This document shows, in pieces, positions 17,924 to 26,443 of a stretch of 64,000 nt of DNA. Below the pieces are notes generated by a model that did no database searches, was not told the origin of the DNA, and worked only from the letters and a program-made list of their open reading frames with translations. The stretch is from an uncultured Bacilli bacterium (GTDB lineage: Bacteria; Bacillota_I; Bacilli_A; RF39; UBA660): NCBI GenBank assembly GCA_934130545.1, contig CAKOYD010000004.1, positions 1 through 64,000 on the forward strand, in the 5' to 3' direction. The number at the start of each line of letters is the position of its first letter. The stretch's first letter is position 1. A program made the translations under genes and the position numbers.

Positions 17924-18038
17924 ATAATCACCGCCATTCTATTATAAATATCTTCCTATCTAAATATTATCATAAACTAATTTTATTCGCAATAAATAAC
18001 ATAAATAATTATCAAAAATAGTTACAGTTTAGTCAAAT

Positions 18039-18440
18039 AATCGAGTAGAGAAAATTAAATAATATCCATTATATTTAACTTGCCCCTCTCACACCACCAT
18101 ACGTACCGTTCGATATACGGAGGTTCAATTTATATTGCAGTATATACTTTTAAATAATGGGCTAATACACTAGGCCTTTTTGTTTTAATTTCCTTTTAAA
18201 CTTCTGAATAGATTTAAGATGTAGCTTAGACTTTATTATACCTGTCTTAGTAGTATAGAAACCAAAACCTAAATATTTTATTTGGTTAGGTCTGGTTATT
18301 TTACTTTTGGTTACATTGGCTTTTAAACCTAATTTCTTTTCTATAAATCTTGTTGTAGTTTCCATAACACGATTTGCCGCTTACTCCAATTTTACTACAA
18401 TTATACAATCATCTGCATATCTTGTAAATATTTGAATATT
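18039..18440 (-). mobile_element. Group II intron remnant (3' part)
   Basis: The 3' end of a bacterial group II intron is recognisable on the minus strand: a domain V-like hairpin (about 18091-18126, with CCTCCGTA paired to TACGTATGGTGG), then GTGTGAGAGGGGC, and a domain VI-like stem ending CTCTACTCGAT near 18040. Upstream is the broken reverse-transcriptase end. The intron's 5' half, including domains I-IV and most of the ORF, is missing, so it cannot move by itself. Confidence 0.75.
18162..18440 (-). pseudogene. ltrA: Broken group II intron reverse transcriptase (C-terminal part)
   Basis: The minus-strand reading holds the polymerase active site RYADDCIIVV (YADD at 18408-18419), then an in-frame TAA (18381-18383), then an open stretch starting METTTRFIEKKLGLK with KSKITRPNQIKYLGFGFY, the typical thumb-side end of LtrA-type reverse transcriptases. 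The N-terminal two thirds and the maturase domain are absent. It sits directly before the intron's domain V/VI, as in an intact intron. Confidence 0.8.
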
Positions 18441-18572
18441 TTATATCGCTTATAGCTTATTTATTTAATTAAACATAAAATTATGATATCAAAAAGTATG
18501 AAAGCCCTTCATTTATTAATAATTCAAACTATAATCTTTGCATATTTTAAATAGAATATTGAAAATATCTTT

Positions 18573-19445
18573 CTAATTAATATTTAATATATTTAATAAT
18601 TTAGTTAAATATTCTTTGTCATTAAATTCATTAATTGCAAAACATTTTTTGCCCATGTCTTTAAAAGAAGCACCACACGAATATAATTTAGTTCTATCTA
18701 ATATTATAAATCGATCGTGAAAAGAATCATTGTTTATAAATATTATGTTAGTGTATTGGCTTTCATATTTGTTTTTTAATATTCCATCTATATTTTTAGA
18801 TACTACTATAATCTCTTTATCAACTGTTCTTAATAAATCTAGCAATTCCTTCCCAGCATAATTATCTATTATAATTATTTGACTTTTTGATTTACCAAAA
18901 ATATCTAAAAGTAACGAATAAGCGTCATACAATTCTCCCTCAAAAAAAATTTTATTTATTTCTTTTTTTTCATTAAATCTATTAAATGTATCTTCTAATT
19001 TCAAAATTCTATTCTCATGATTAATTAGCATTTCGCTGGTTAAAGTAGATTTCGCAAAATATTTTCTCATTTTAACAAATGCATCTATTATTTGAATATT
19101 AACTCTAACAGCAATATCACTTTTTAAAAGCCCCGATAACATCATTATTCCTTGTTCAGTTAAAACATATGGCAAATATTTTATATTGTATCCCCTTAAA
19201 TTGTTGCTTTTGTTCAAGGTCGCAATTTGCGACCTTGAAGATATCATTTTAAATTCTTTCTCTGTCAATTGAAAACAAAACGATTCAGGAAATCTGTTCA
19301 TATTTCTTTTTACAACTTCATTTAATCTTTTCGTTTCTACTTGATAAAGCAGCGCAACATCTTTCGAAAACATCACTTGTGTTCCCCTAACTTCATAAAT
19401 CATATCTTCAATCACAAAACATTCCTTCTCAATTACTTCTTTCAT
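18573..19445 (-). CDS. ORF6N-domain protein with PLD-like C-terminal region
   Basis: A 290-residue protein. The N-terminal ORF6N domain (about 10-95) is clear: EVRGTQVMFSKDVALLYQVE, VKRNMNRFPESFCFQLTEKE, LPYVLTEQGIMMLSGLL. A coiled region follows, then a C-terminal domain (about 160-290) with IIIIDNYAGKELL and FHDRFIILDRTKLYSCGASF, resembling the HxxxxxxD core of phospholipase-D-like folds. ORF6N proteins occur in phages and mobile elements and are thought to bind DNA. The ATG at 19445 has AGGAGG at seven bases. A leader hairpin lies directly upstream. It lies outside the ppdK-borne element, next to an intron remnant, in an accessory region. Confidence 0.82.
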   Translation of the reverse strand: MKEVIEKECFVIEDMIYEVRGTQVMFSKDVALLYQVETKRLNEVVKRNMNRFPESFCFQLTEKEFKMISSRSQIATLNKSNNLRGYNIKYLPYVLTEQGIMMLSGLLKSDIAVRVNIQIIDAFVKMRKYFAKSTLTSEMLINHENRILKLEDTFNRFNEKKEINKIFFEGELYDAYSLLLDIFGKSKSQIIIIDNYAGKELLDLLRTVDKEIIVVSKNIDGILKNKYESQYTNIIFINNDSFHDRFIILDRTKLYSCGASFKDMGKKCFAINEFNDKEYLTKLLNILNIN

Positions 19446-19464
19446 TACATATCCTCCTTTAATT

Positions 19465-19517
19465 AAAAGAGACACTTATCAAACAAATAAGTATCTCCGC
19501 ATCACATACATTTCCAT
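19465..19517 (-). promoter_or_regulatory. Possible leader peptide and attenuator upstream of the ORF6N gene
   Basis: An 11-bp hairpin (19469-19479 with 19487-19497, one wobble pair) followed by TTTT lies just before the ribosome binding site of the ORF6N gene. A 12-codon open frame (19517 to 19479, MEMYVMRRYLFV) ends inside the hairpin. The layout resembles translation-dependent attenuation, but its own ribosome binding site is weak (AGG four bases away). Confidence 0.35.
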
Positions 19518-19639
19518 CTTGCCTATAGAAATATATTTTATCGTTTAAATTGTCATACAAATATTAGGCAAATTAATTAGTATGTATTGATTATATACCC
19601 AAGCAACATAAAATACAACCATTTACATTTAAAATCATC

Positions 19640-19670
19640 AAAAAAAGAACCTAGATAAAAATCTAAGTCC
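19640..19670 (-). terminator. Native ppdK terminator, now separated from ppdK
   Basis: Nine-bp stem GGACTTAGA / TCTAGGTTC with wobble pairs, followed by seven T residues on the minus strand, only 14 bases after the stop codon of the displaced ppdK tail. Confidence 0.7.
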
Positions 19671-19682
19671 TTATAATATACT

Positions 19683-19709
19683 TTATTTACTAGCCTTAAT
19701 AGCAGCTTG
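19683..19709 (-). pseudogene. ppdK: Displaced native last codons of ppdK
   Basis: Nine codons on the minus strand read Q-A-A-I-K-A-S-K-stop, matching the end of the current ppdK product, which reads Q-A-A-I-K-S-G-D-R-K. Joined to ppdK at the shared CAAGC they restore an uninterrupted C-terminus, and a terminator follows at once. It is best explained as the host half of the attachment site, pushed 8.9 kb away by element insertion. Confidence 0.75.
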
Positions 19710-19784
19710 TGACCCGTAAACCAAAGGAAACCTGTTTGGAGCAACTTATCACTCCACGGAGACTAAAATGACTTATTATTACAA

Positions 19785-21713
19785 CTATATCTCTTTTTTT
19801 GCTATTTCATATTTGATGCATAATTCATCGTTAATTTTTATAATTATAAGCACAAATAGTTTTAAGAATCTAATATAGTTACTATGATGTACATTTTCAT
19901 CACCAAAAGGTTGAGTTCCATGACCATACATATTTCTTAAATCCAATGAATTAACAAACTCAGATTTATTCAAACAGTAGTTTAAATAGTCTTGTTCTGG
20001 TTTTGAAAACAATGTACTTTCAAATCTTAAAACACCATTTTGTACTAAAACATCTATTTCTTTTCTTTGCCTTTCATTTAATTTCCAATAGCTAATTACA
20101 TCATTCATATATAAATCATATAATATAGCTATTTGAATTCTATTTTTGATTTTTATATAACCATCTTCATCCACATAAACATAATTATCATCTATTAGTT
20201 TTTGCAGTGATGGTTGTTCATATTTAACTATTTCTTCTTTTTTAATTTTACCTTTTATAAGTAGTTCATAGAAATTCTTATAACTTTTCTTTTCCTTTTC
20301 AACATATGATAACATGCATTGATCTGAGAATAAATAATATGTTATTAAATCATATTCTCTTCCATTAGAATAAACATATTTATTATTTAATAAACTTTTT
20401 ACATTTTTAAAAAATAAATGTGTTGATGATATTTGTAATAATTCTGGATCTATTTTACCATCATCTACTAAATAATTAAATTGTTTTAAGCAACTGTCGA
20501 TTTCTGGCAATATTGTTCTACACTTTTCAAGATAATTTGAGTTTTTCGATGGAAGACTAATATTATAATTTTCAATATTAAATTCCCTAACTAAATAATC
20601 TCTAAAAAACCACTCGAGAATATTCTCAATTCGAACATTTAATTTTTCTAATTGAACACAGTAGCCATACATTTGCAAATCCGCTAATTGATCTATTCTT
20701 TTAAATGCCGCCCCTATGGGATAATCTCTTTTAGAACGCATGAAAATGGTTCTTTCAAATATTCCCATCAAATTAGTTTTACTCACCAAATTCCATCTCA
20801 TTTGGTTGTCGACATACTCAAATAAATATATAAAATTATTTAATAAAGTACTATTATCGTCTATATTTTGTTTTATCCAATTTATATTATATGCAAATTC
20901 CCAGTTTTGTCCTTTAATATTAAACTCTACAGTTTCCTTTTGATTTTCTTTAAAAAGAACCAAAGTAGACATTTCTATACCGGGATTATTTTTAAATAAT
21001 TTCTTTTCTTGTTCTTCAACCTTCTTTTTAGCTAATAATTTCGTTTTATCATCTATATTTAACTCATTTGTTGCTTGCAAATTTACTATTAGCCTTAAAT
21101 AATTTAAATTTGCAAATTCACTATTGATATAATTTTTAAGAATCTCATTTTTGTCTTCATCTGTTAAACTCTTAGGAAAAATTCTATGTGAATAATTTCC
21201 CAAATGATCTGTTTCATATTCATCAAGCAATAATACTGCACTATCAGTATATTTTAATAATTTTTCGCGTAAAATTTTATCATATGTATGTACAATATTT
21301 TTATTATGCAAGGTGAAGTGCAAATAGGCATCATTTTTTTTGAGAATTTGAGAAAAAATATTGTCACTTATTCTTTCATAAACTTTATACTTATCAATTA
21401 CTTCAAAAAAATCTTCCATATAATTATGTTCAACATCTTTCAAATATTCTTCAATATTGTCATTATTTATCTTTGAACAAAACTTACCAATTATTTTATT
21501 AATTTTTTTTGACGATTCATTACAAATGTCTTTGATATCACCTTGTACGTTTTTTAAATACTCTGGATTAAATAATTTTAAAATATTATAAAATTCCAAT
21601 ATATCATTAATTGTATAGTACTTATCTGTAATATTTTTTGCAATATCTACAGCCTTATTAAAGTTATATGCTGTTGTCATATCACCATTAGAATAAAATT
21701 TAACTCTTTCCAC
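19785..21713 (-). CDS. Large protein with C-terminal HEPN motif, probable defence RNase
   Basis: A 642-residue cytoplasmic protein without membrane segments, not recognised over most of its length. Near the C-terminus (about 50 residues from the end) is SLDLRNMYGHGT, matching the R-x4-H catalytic motif of HEPN ribonucleases, with the helical surroundings typical of HEPN/ApeA-like domains (KSEFVNS before, NYIRFLKLFVLIIIKIN after). HEPN domains act in toxins and abortive-infection systems. An extended -10 box lies at 21738-21746, so the in-frame TTG at 21749 would be upstream of the transcript; I use GTG 21713, which has GTGG seven bases before it. First gene inside the element's left end, next to the recombinase. 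Confidence 0.65.
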   Translation of the reverse strand: MERVKFYSNGDMTTAYNFNKAVDIAKNITDKYYTINDILEFYNILKLFNPEYLKNVQGDIKDICNESSKKINKIIGKFCSKINNDNIEEYLKDVEHNYMEDFFEVIDKYKVYERISDNIFSQILKKNDAYLHFTLHNKNIVHTYDKILREKLLKYTDSAVLLLDEYETDHLGNYSHRIFPKSLTDEDKNEILKNYINSEFANLNYLRLIVNLQATNELNIDDKTKLLAKKKVEEQEKKLFKNNPGIEMSTLVLFKENQKETVEFNIKGQNWEFAYNINWIKQNIDDNSTLLNNFIYLFEYVDNQMRWNLVSKTNLMGIFERTIFMRSKRDYPIGAAFKRIDQLADLQMYGYCVQLEKLNVRIENILEWFFRDYLVREFNIENYNISLPSKNSNYLEKCRTILPEIDSCLKQFNYLVDDGKIDPELLQISSTHLFFKNVKSLLNNKYVYSNGREYDLITYYLFSDQCMLSYVEKEKKSYKNFYELLIKGKIKKEEIVKYEQPSLQKLIDDNYVYVDEDGYIKIKNRIQIAILYDLYMNDVISYWKLNERQRKEIDVLVQNGVLRFESTLFSKPEQDYLNYCLNKSEFVNSLDLRNMYGHGTQPFGDENVHHSNYIRFLKLFVLIIIKINDELCIKYEIAKKEI

Positions 21714-21737
21714 GATATCACCACTTTTCAAATACCT

Positions 21738-21746
21738 ATTATACCA
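21738..21746 (-). promoter_or_regulatory. Extended -10 promoter of the HEPN gene
   Basis: Minus-strand TGGTATAAT fits the extended -10 consensus (TGnTATAAT). It determines that translation of the HEPN protein begins downstream of it. Confidence 0.55.
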
Positions 21747-21803
21747 CAAAGGTATTAATTTTAATTATGTAGCAACTAAATTATCATATTTATTCGTGTT
21801 CTA

Positions 21804-23387
21804 TTAAAAACCATTTTTTTTACTTGTTCCATTTATTTCTAGTTTTATCGTTTCATTCATAAAGTTTAATTTCCATTCAAAATAATCTTTATGAATAATT
21901 ATCCTTTCTACAAATTCTTCTATAATTTTATCATCAACACCATTATAGTTAATATCAAGTAATCTTCTAATACTCTTTTTTGCATTCTCAATTCTAACTT
22001 CTAATGGCTCAATTGATTCACATTTCTTTTCTAATTCTATAATTTCTATTTTATACTTCTCTATTCTACTAGATAACTTCTTTTGAAACATATCATATAA
22101 ATTTATATCTATTGTTTTATCTAAATATGTATCTATAAGTCTATCAAATTTTTCATTTTCTTTTTCTATAAATTGTTTTAATTTATCAATTCTTTGTCTT
22201 ATCTTTATCTCTGGATGAGCATCTATATCTACTCCTTTCATTAATCTTTCAAATAATTGCTTTCTATTATCAGGATTTTGAGTAAGATTCCTAAATATAT
22301 ATTCAGCCATGTATTGTAATTTCCATTCTTGGACTTCTTTCATGTTGCAACCATCTTTAAATCTACTCTTAAGTCTATTCTTCTTGTTATAACAAACATA
22401 GCAATATGTAGTATCATTTTTATTATTGTGATAAATCTTTCTATTAAAATTTGATCCACATTCACAAACTAATTTTTTACTCCATATATTTCTTGGTACA
22501 CCTGTTGCCTGTCTTTTTCCTACCTTAATAGGTTTAGAGTGACTATCCATTATTTGTTGAACTTTTTTAAAATCTTCTTTTGCTACAAGTGGTTCATGTC
22601 TGCCTTCAACAACTACTTGTTCAACTTCACCATAATTCATTTTGGGTTTTTGTTCTAAGTAATCAGGTATATAAGATTTTCTATAAACTATTGTACCTGA
22701 ATAAAATGGATTCCTTAACACTCTGGAAACATATGAAAGACTCCAATTAGTTAATCCCATAGATGTATGAGCTTCCATTTTGGTTAGTTCATCAGCTACT
22801 TTAACTGTTCCTTTACCACTTAAATATTCAGAAAAAATAAATTTAACTATTTCAGCTTGTGCTTCATTAACTACCAAATCCTTTCCTACTTTGTTATAAC
22901 CAAGTATATTTCCTGTTCCATAGAACACTCCATTTTGAAATGATATCATTTGTCCTGCTTTAACTCTTTGAGATGTTTTCTTACTTTCGTTTTGGGCTAA
23001 TGTAGCCATAAGAGTAAGTTTTAGTTCTCCATCTTCATCATTAAATGTCCAAATATTATCTTCAATAAAATATACTTCTACTCCAATATTTTTTAGTTTT
23101 CTAGTTTCTTGCAATGTATCAACTGTATTTCTTGCAAATCTTGATACCTCACGAGTAACTATTAGATCAAATCTTCCTGTTTTTGCATCCTCCATCATTC
23201 TCATAAAGTTTTTTCTTTTCTTTGTAGATGTTCCTGTTATACCTTCATCTATATATCTATCATATAAAATCCAGTTAGGGTTCTTCTTTAGAATATCATC
23301 ATAGTATTGAACTTGATTATCTAAAGCAGATAATTGAGTTTCATGTTCTGTTGAAACTCTAGCATATATTGCTACCTTTCTTTTCAT
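21804..23387 (-). CDS. Large serine recombinase (integrase of the element)
   Basis: A 527-residue large serine recombinase. The resolvase domain (about 1-150) has the catalytic serine in AIYARVSTEHE (S12), QVQYYDDILKKN, YIDEGITGTS and REVSRFARNTVDTL. Then come the Recombinase domain (about 165-290, with VSRVLRNPFYSGTIVYRKS), a zinc ribbon (KLVCECGSNF, TYCYVCYNKK) and a C-terminal coiled coil. It would integrate and excise the element by crossing attP with the attB in ppdK. ATG 23387 has GAGGTG six bases before it; the earlier GTG is inside that site. Confidence 0.95.
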   Translation of the reverse strand: MKRKVAIYARVSTEHETQLSALDNQVQYYDDILKKNPNWILYDRYIDEGITGTSTKKRKNFMRMMEDAKTGRFDLIVTREVSRFARNTVDTLQETRKLKNIGVEVYFIEDNIWTFNDEDGELKLTLMATLAQNESKKTSQRVKAGQMISFQNGVFYGTGNILGYNKVGKDLVVNEAQAEIVKFIFSEYLSGKGTVKVADELTKMEAHTSMGLTNWSLSYVSRVLRNPFYSGTIVYRKSYIPDYLEQKPKMNYGEVEQVVVEGRHEPLVAKEDFKKVQQIMDSHSKPIKVGKRQATGVPRNIWSKKLVCECGSNFNRKIYHNNKNDTTYCYVCYNKKNRLKSRFKDGCNMKEVQEWKLQYMAEYIFRNLTQNPDNRKQLFERLMKGVDIDAHPEIKIRQRIDKLKQFIEKENEKFDRLIDTYLDKTIDINLYDMFQKKLSSRIEKYKIEIIELEKKCESIEPLEVRIENAKKSIRRLLDINYNGVDDKIIEEFVERIIIHKDYFEWKLNFMNETIKLEINGTSKKNGF

Positions 23388-23454
23388 TTCTCTCACCTCT
23401 ACAAAGAAACTACCATTTTTATTAAAAGAAGTTTAGGGTGCGATTTTGCACATA

Positions 23455-23479
23455 AGAAAAAGAAGTCTTTCAACTTCTT
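23455..23479 (-). terminator. Terminator of the ASCH gene
   Basis: Stem AAGAAGT / ACTTCTT with a six-base loop followed by TTTCTTATG on the minus strand. Confidence 0.6.
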
Positions 23480-23495
23480 CATCGCACATTTGACA

Positions 23496-23885
23496 TTAAT
23501 CAAAATCTTCTAAATCAATATTCCATAGACCTAACTTGCCATTAATTTCTTTATCAACATTAATCTTTTTAATATTTTTCAATTTCCATGCATATCCAGT
23601 CCTATATTTTGAACCATATGCAATATTATTCTCGTTAATTATCTTTTTGTTTAAATCATCATCTAATTCTAAACAATCTTCAATTTCAACTTCTGCTAAT
23701 ATTCTTCTTGAAGGAAATTCTAAATTTATATTTTTAAATTTTTTCATTTCTTCTTTGTCGATTCCAACTCCGGCATGAATTAATACTTTTCCACGATAAT
23801 TTATTTTCCAAGATCTAAACTCATATTTTTTTATACCCTCTGCAACTAATGTAGCCCATGGTTGTTTTAATGTTAATACCTTCAC
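23496..23885 (-). CDS. ASCH-domain protein
   Basis: A 129-residue ASCH-domain protein with the family opening VLTLKQPWATLVAEGIKKYE, FRSWKINYRGKVLIHAG, and RILAEVEIEDCLEL. ASCH domains are PUA-like folds; characterised members bind or cleave RNA or hydrolyse modified nucleosides (YqfB-type amidohydrolase). The start is a GTG at 23885 with GGTGAT four bases upstream; reading further upstream would place the promoter in the coding region. It is divergent from the restriction enzyme gene and sits between it and the recombinase, as part of the element's cargo. Confidence 0.85.
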   Translation of the reverse strand: MKVLTLKQPWATLVAEGIKKYEFRSWKINYRGKVLIHAGVGIDKEEMKKFKNINLEFPSRRILAEVEIEDCLELDDDLNKKIINENNIAYGSKYRTGYAWKLKNIKKINVDKEINGKLGLWNIDLEDFD

Positions 23886-23958
23886 TTTTATCACCAATAA
23901 TATTTTATCATAAAACTTATAATTCTTATCATTCAAACAATAATATTCAATAAAAATA

Positions 23959-23967
23959 TGATATAAT
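23959..23967 (+). promoter_or_regulatory. Extended -10 promoter of the restriction enzyme gene
   Basis: TGATATAAT (TGnTATAAT) ends 20 bases before the ATG of the restriction enzyme gene. No good -35 is seen. Confidence 0.55.
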
Positions 23968-23987
23968 AATTAATTAGGAGGGATAAG

Positions 23988-24764
23988 ATGCAAAGTGAGC
24001 AAGAAATAATTGAAGAATTACTTACAAAATTTACACAAATAGCTGCACAAGGCTGGATTGAAAGTCATAGACAACATAATACTGGTATAGGTAAAACTTT
24101 TGAAGATTTATTAGAAAAAGTTGAAGATAATTTGGGCGAACCTGATTACAAAGGTATTGAGTTAAAAACTCATAGAAAAAATAGCAACTCTTTTACAACA
24201 CTGTTTACTGCTTGTCCAGATGGACCTAATCCTAGTGAAAATACTAGATTAAGAGAAACATATGGTGAAACATATGCTGATTCAGGTTTAAAAACTCTTC
24301 ACACCTCAATTTTTGCAACTAGGAAAACAACATACTTTAACAAATTTAAATTTCAAATGGAAGTAAATTATGAGGATAAAAAGATTTACCTACTTGTCTT
24401 TGATATGAACGAAGAATTAATTGAGAAAATTACATTCTGGACATTTGATTCTTTAAATAAAAAATTAGAAAAGAAATTAAAAATATTAGCTTTAGTGGAT
24501 AGTAAAAGCAAAAAGGAAAATGGAAAAGAACTATTTAAATATGACAAAATAACAATTTGCAAATTCAAAAATTTTGATAAATTTTTGAAAGCCGTAGTTG
24601 ATGGAAAAATAATGTTAGATATTCGTATCGGTGTTTATAAAAGTGGTCAATATTTTGGTAAAACACATGATCATGGAACTGGATTTAGAATTAAAGAATC
24701 CAACTTAGAATGCTTATATGATATATTTGAGCTTAGAAGTTTTGAAGAAGAAAAGGAAGATTGA
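23988..24764 (+). CDS. MvaI/BcnI-family type II restriction endonuclease
   Basis: A 258-residue endonuclease of the MvaI/BcnI family, monomeric enzymes of the PD-(D/E)xK fold. The active site is visible as EPDYKGIELKTHRK (D53, E58, K60). Other family blocks are WIESHRQHNTGIGKTFEDLL and the C-terminal FGKTHDHGTGFRIKESNL. MvaI cuts CCWGG and BcnI CCSGG; the site here may be related but is not known. It begins at ATG 23988 with AGGAGGG six bases upstream and converges on its methyltransferase, ending two bases from it. Confidence 0.88.
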   Translation: MQSEQEIIEELLTKFTQIAAQGWIESHRQHNTGIGKTFEDLLEKVEDNLGEPDYKGIELKTHRKNSNSFTTLFTACPDGPNPSENTRLRETYGETYADSGLKTLHTSIFATRKTTYFNKFKFQMEVNYEDKKIYLLVFDMNEELIEKITFWTFDSLNKKLEKKLKILALVDSKSKKENGKELFKYDKITICKFKNFDKFLKAVVDGKIMLDIRIGVYKSGQYFGKTHDHGTGFRIKESNLECLYDIFELRSFEEEKED

Positions 24765-24781
24765 GTTTAATCTTCTTTTTT
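24756..24781. terminator. Terminator shared by the restriction and methyltransferase genes
   Basis: Stem GAAGATT / AATCTTC (24756-24762 with 24769-24775) followed by six T on the plus strand. It overlaps the 3' ends of both convergent genes. Confidence 0.7.
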
Positions 24782-26002
24782 CATTATTACAATATATTCA
24801 TGTGCCATAGTAGATACCGTTTTCCCAGTTTGATTTGTGGGTGATGTTTTCTTAGGTTGCCTTTTATTTGGAATATTTCTTACAATTGTTTCAATATGTT
24901 TAAACCCATTTTGTTCAAAAACGTATCTTGTAAATTCATCTGTTGGTAATTCTATATCACTTACACGACGATTTCCAACAACATAAGCACAAATTCCATT
25001 TTTCTTAATTATTTTACTTACATTTTTCATTGATTTTTTATAATCTCTATAGAATGACCATATTTCCTTTGCTCGTTTTGGCCTTTCAGCTTCTATTGTC
25101 TTAATTATTTCATCGAGTTGGTCAAAACCAGTTTTTTCAATATCAGTAGTTTTTCCACCCATTAACTTTTTGTCCAACTTTCTAGCATCTTCAATTCCTA
25201 GCCACTCATTTGATAAAGTAGAAAACTGTCCATATGCAACAGTAGTACCACTATCTCCATATGGTGGAGAAGTTATTACAATATCAACTGAATTTTCTTG
25301 AATTAAATCATTTGGTATTTCTTCTGAAGAATTAAAGTTATATACTTCGTGATTATATATTTTATTTTCTTTTTCATACTCAATATATCCATCTATGTTT
25401 CTTTTTACTTTTTCTTTGAATAACTCTATGGTATTAGGATTCCATGTTTCAATTTTCTCTTTTGGGATTCTATATAATTTGAATTCCCCATTTCTTGTTA
25501 AAGATACTTCCCTTAATGTTTCACTAAATGGAACCAAGAAGAAATCTTTTTCATCATCATCTTTTATATTATCAATAAAGTATTTAATAATTAATAAATC
25601 ATTTATTTGTTTATCTTTAAACCAAAAATCAATATTATTAATATTTGGCTTTTCTAAATCAATACTTTTATTTGAAGTAATATACTTTTCAAAATTTTTA
25701 AATAATGACTTTATATTGTTTATATCAACCTTTGTAACTTTAGATTTAGATATTAGTCTTGCCAATGGATTTAAATCTGTACCGATACATTTTAATCCTA
25801 CAAGTGACCCCTCAACAAGCGATGTACCAGTTCCACAATATGGATCAAATAGCACACTCATTTCTTTTGTTTTGTATCTATTTAATATTTCTCTTGCAAC
25901 TTGTGGAATCATCATAGCTGGATAAATGTGAAAAGAATGTGTATATTCTTTTGTGTCAGCTCCAATGAAATCCCAAAAATTATCTTCATATTTTTTACCC
26001 AT
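24767..26002 (-). CDS. DNA methyltransferase (SPPY type, probably N4-cytosine)
   Basis: A 411-residue DNA methyltransferase. SAM-binding motif I is VLFDPYCGTGTSLVEGS (about 50-66), followed by GTDLNPLARLISKSK; the catalytic motif IV is ITSPPYGDSGTTVAYG (S245-P-P-Y). The SPPY form is typical of N4-cytosine enzymes such as M.MvaI and M.BcnI, the partners of the endonuclease type next door, so it should protect the same site. Start ATG 26002, with GAGGTGAA upstream and an extended -10 (TGGTATAAT) about 35 bases before it. A short hairpin lies between it and the small upstream gene. Confidence 0.9.
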   Translation of the reverse strand: MGKKYEDNFWDFIGADTKEYTHSFHIYPAMMIPQVAREILNRYKTKEMSVLFDPYCGTGTSLVEGSLVGLKCIGTDLNPLARLISKSKVTKVDINNIKSLFKNFEKYITSNKSIDLEKPNINNIDFWFKDKQINDLLIIKYFIDNIKDDDEKDFFLVPFSETLREVSLTRNGEFKLYRIPKEKIETWNPNTIELFKEKVKRNIDGYIEYEKENKIYNHEVYNFNSSEEIPNDLIQENSVDIVITSPPYGDSGTTVAYGQFSTLSNEWLGIEDARKLDKKLMGGKTTDIEKTGFDQLDEIIKTIEAERPKRAKEIWSFYRDYKKSMKNVSKIIKKNGICAYVVGNRRVSDIELPTDEFTRYVFEQNGFKHIETIVRNIPNKRQPKKTSPTNQTGKTVSTMAHEYIVIMKKED

Positions 26003-26104
26003 TCATTTCACCTCATTCTATTTAATTATACCATATAATTTGATATTTTATCCTATTAAAATAATTTTCTAAGGAATTATGAACTAATCATATTCCCTAG
26101 GCTT

Positions 26105-26377
26105 TTATATATAAATATCTACCATAATATTTTCTTTTAGTTTTTTTGCTCGTTCTAATCCACATGATTGTAATCTCTTCCTATATTTTTTTATATCATC
26201 ATTGGTAATCTCAATAGTAGTTAAATACATATCCTTTGACTCAATATTTTGATTATAGACATTATTACAATTGTTTTCTATATCATAAATATCTTTTAAA
26301 TAATTTAATTTCCATTCTACAGTAATTTTTACAACATCAGTTAGTTGCAAAACACTAATTTTAATGATAAAATACAT
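26105..26377 (-). CDS. Small protein of unknown function (doubtful)
   Basis: A possible 90-residue product, KVEWKLNYLKDIYD-like at the N-terminal third and lysine-rich at the end (IKKYRKRLQSCGLERAKK). I do not recognise it. It contains the EWKLNY segment that also occurs in the recombinase and XRE proteins of this element, which argues that it is a true gene. No ribosome binding site supports the ATG at 26377, which overlaps a TATAAT box, so the real start may be an alternative codon further in. It is divergent from the dUTPase gene. Confidence 0.35.
   Translation of the reverse strand: MYFIIKISVLQLTDVVKITVEWKLNYLKDIYDIENNCNNVYNQNIESKDMYLTTIEITNDDIKKYRKRLQSCGLERAKKLKENIMVDIYI
26345..26373 (+). 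promoter_or_regulatory. Promoter of the dUTPase gene
   Basis: TTGCAA (26345-26350) and TAAAAT (26368-26373) with 17-base spacing, about 70 bases before the dUTPase ATG. Confidence 0.55.
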
Positions 26378-26443
26378 TATATAATCCGATTAATTAACAA
26401 TACTTATAATCAATTTATAGATTTTAAGAAAGAAGTGACACTT

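Noticed and set aside
19683..19709. Decayed second copy of ppdK
   Set aside because: Only nine codons match and they end directly at a terminator; the attachment-site explanation covers both junctions.
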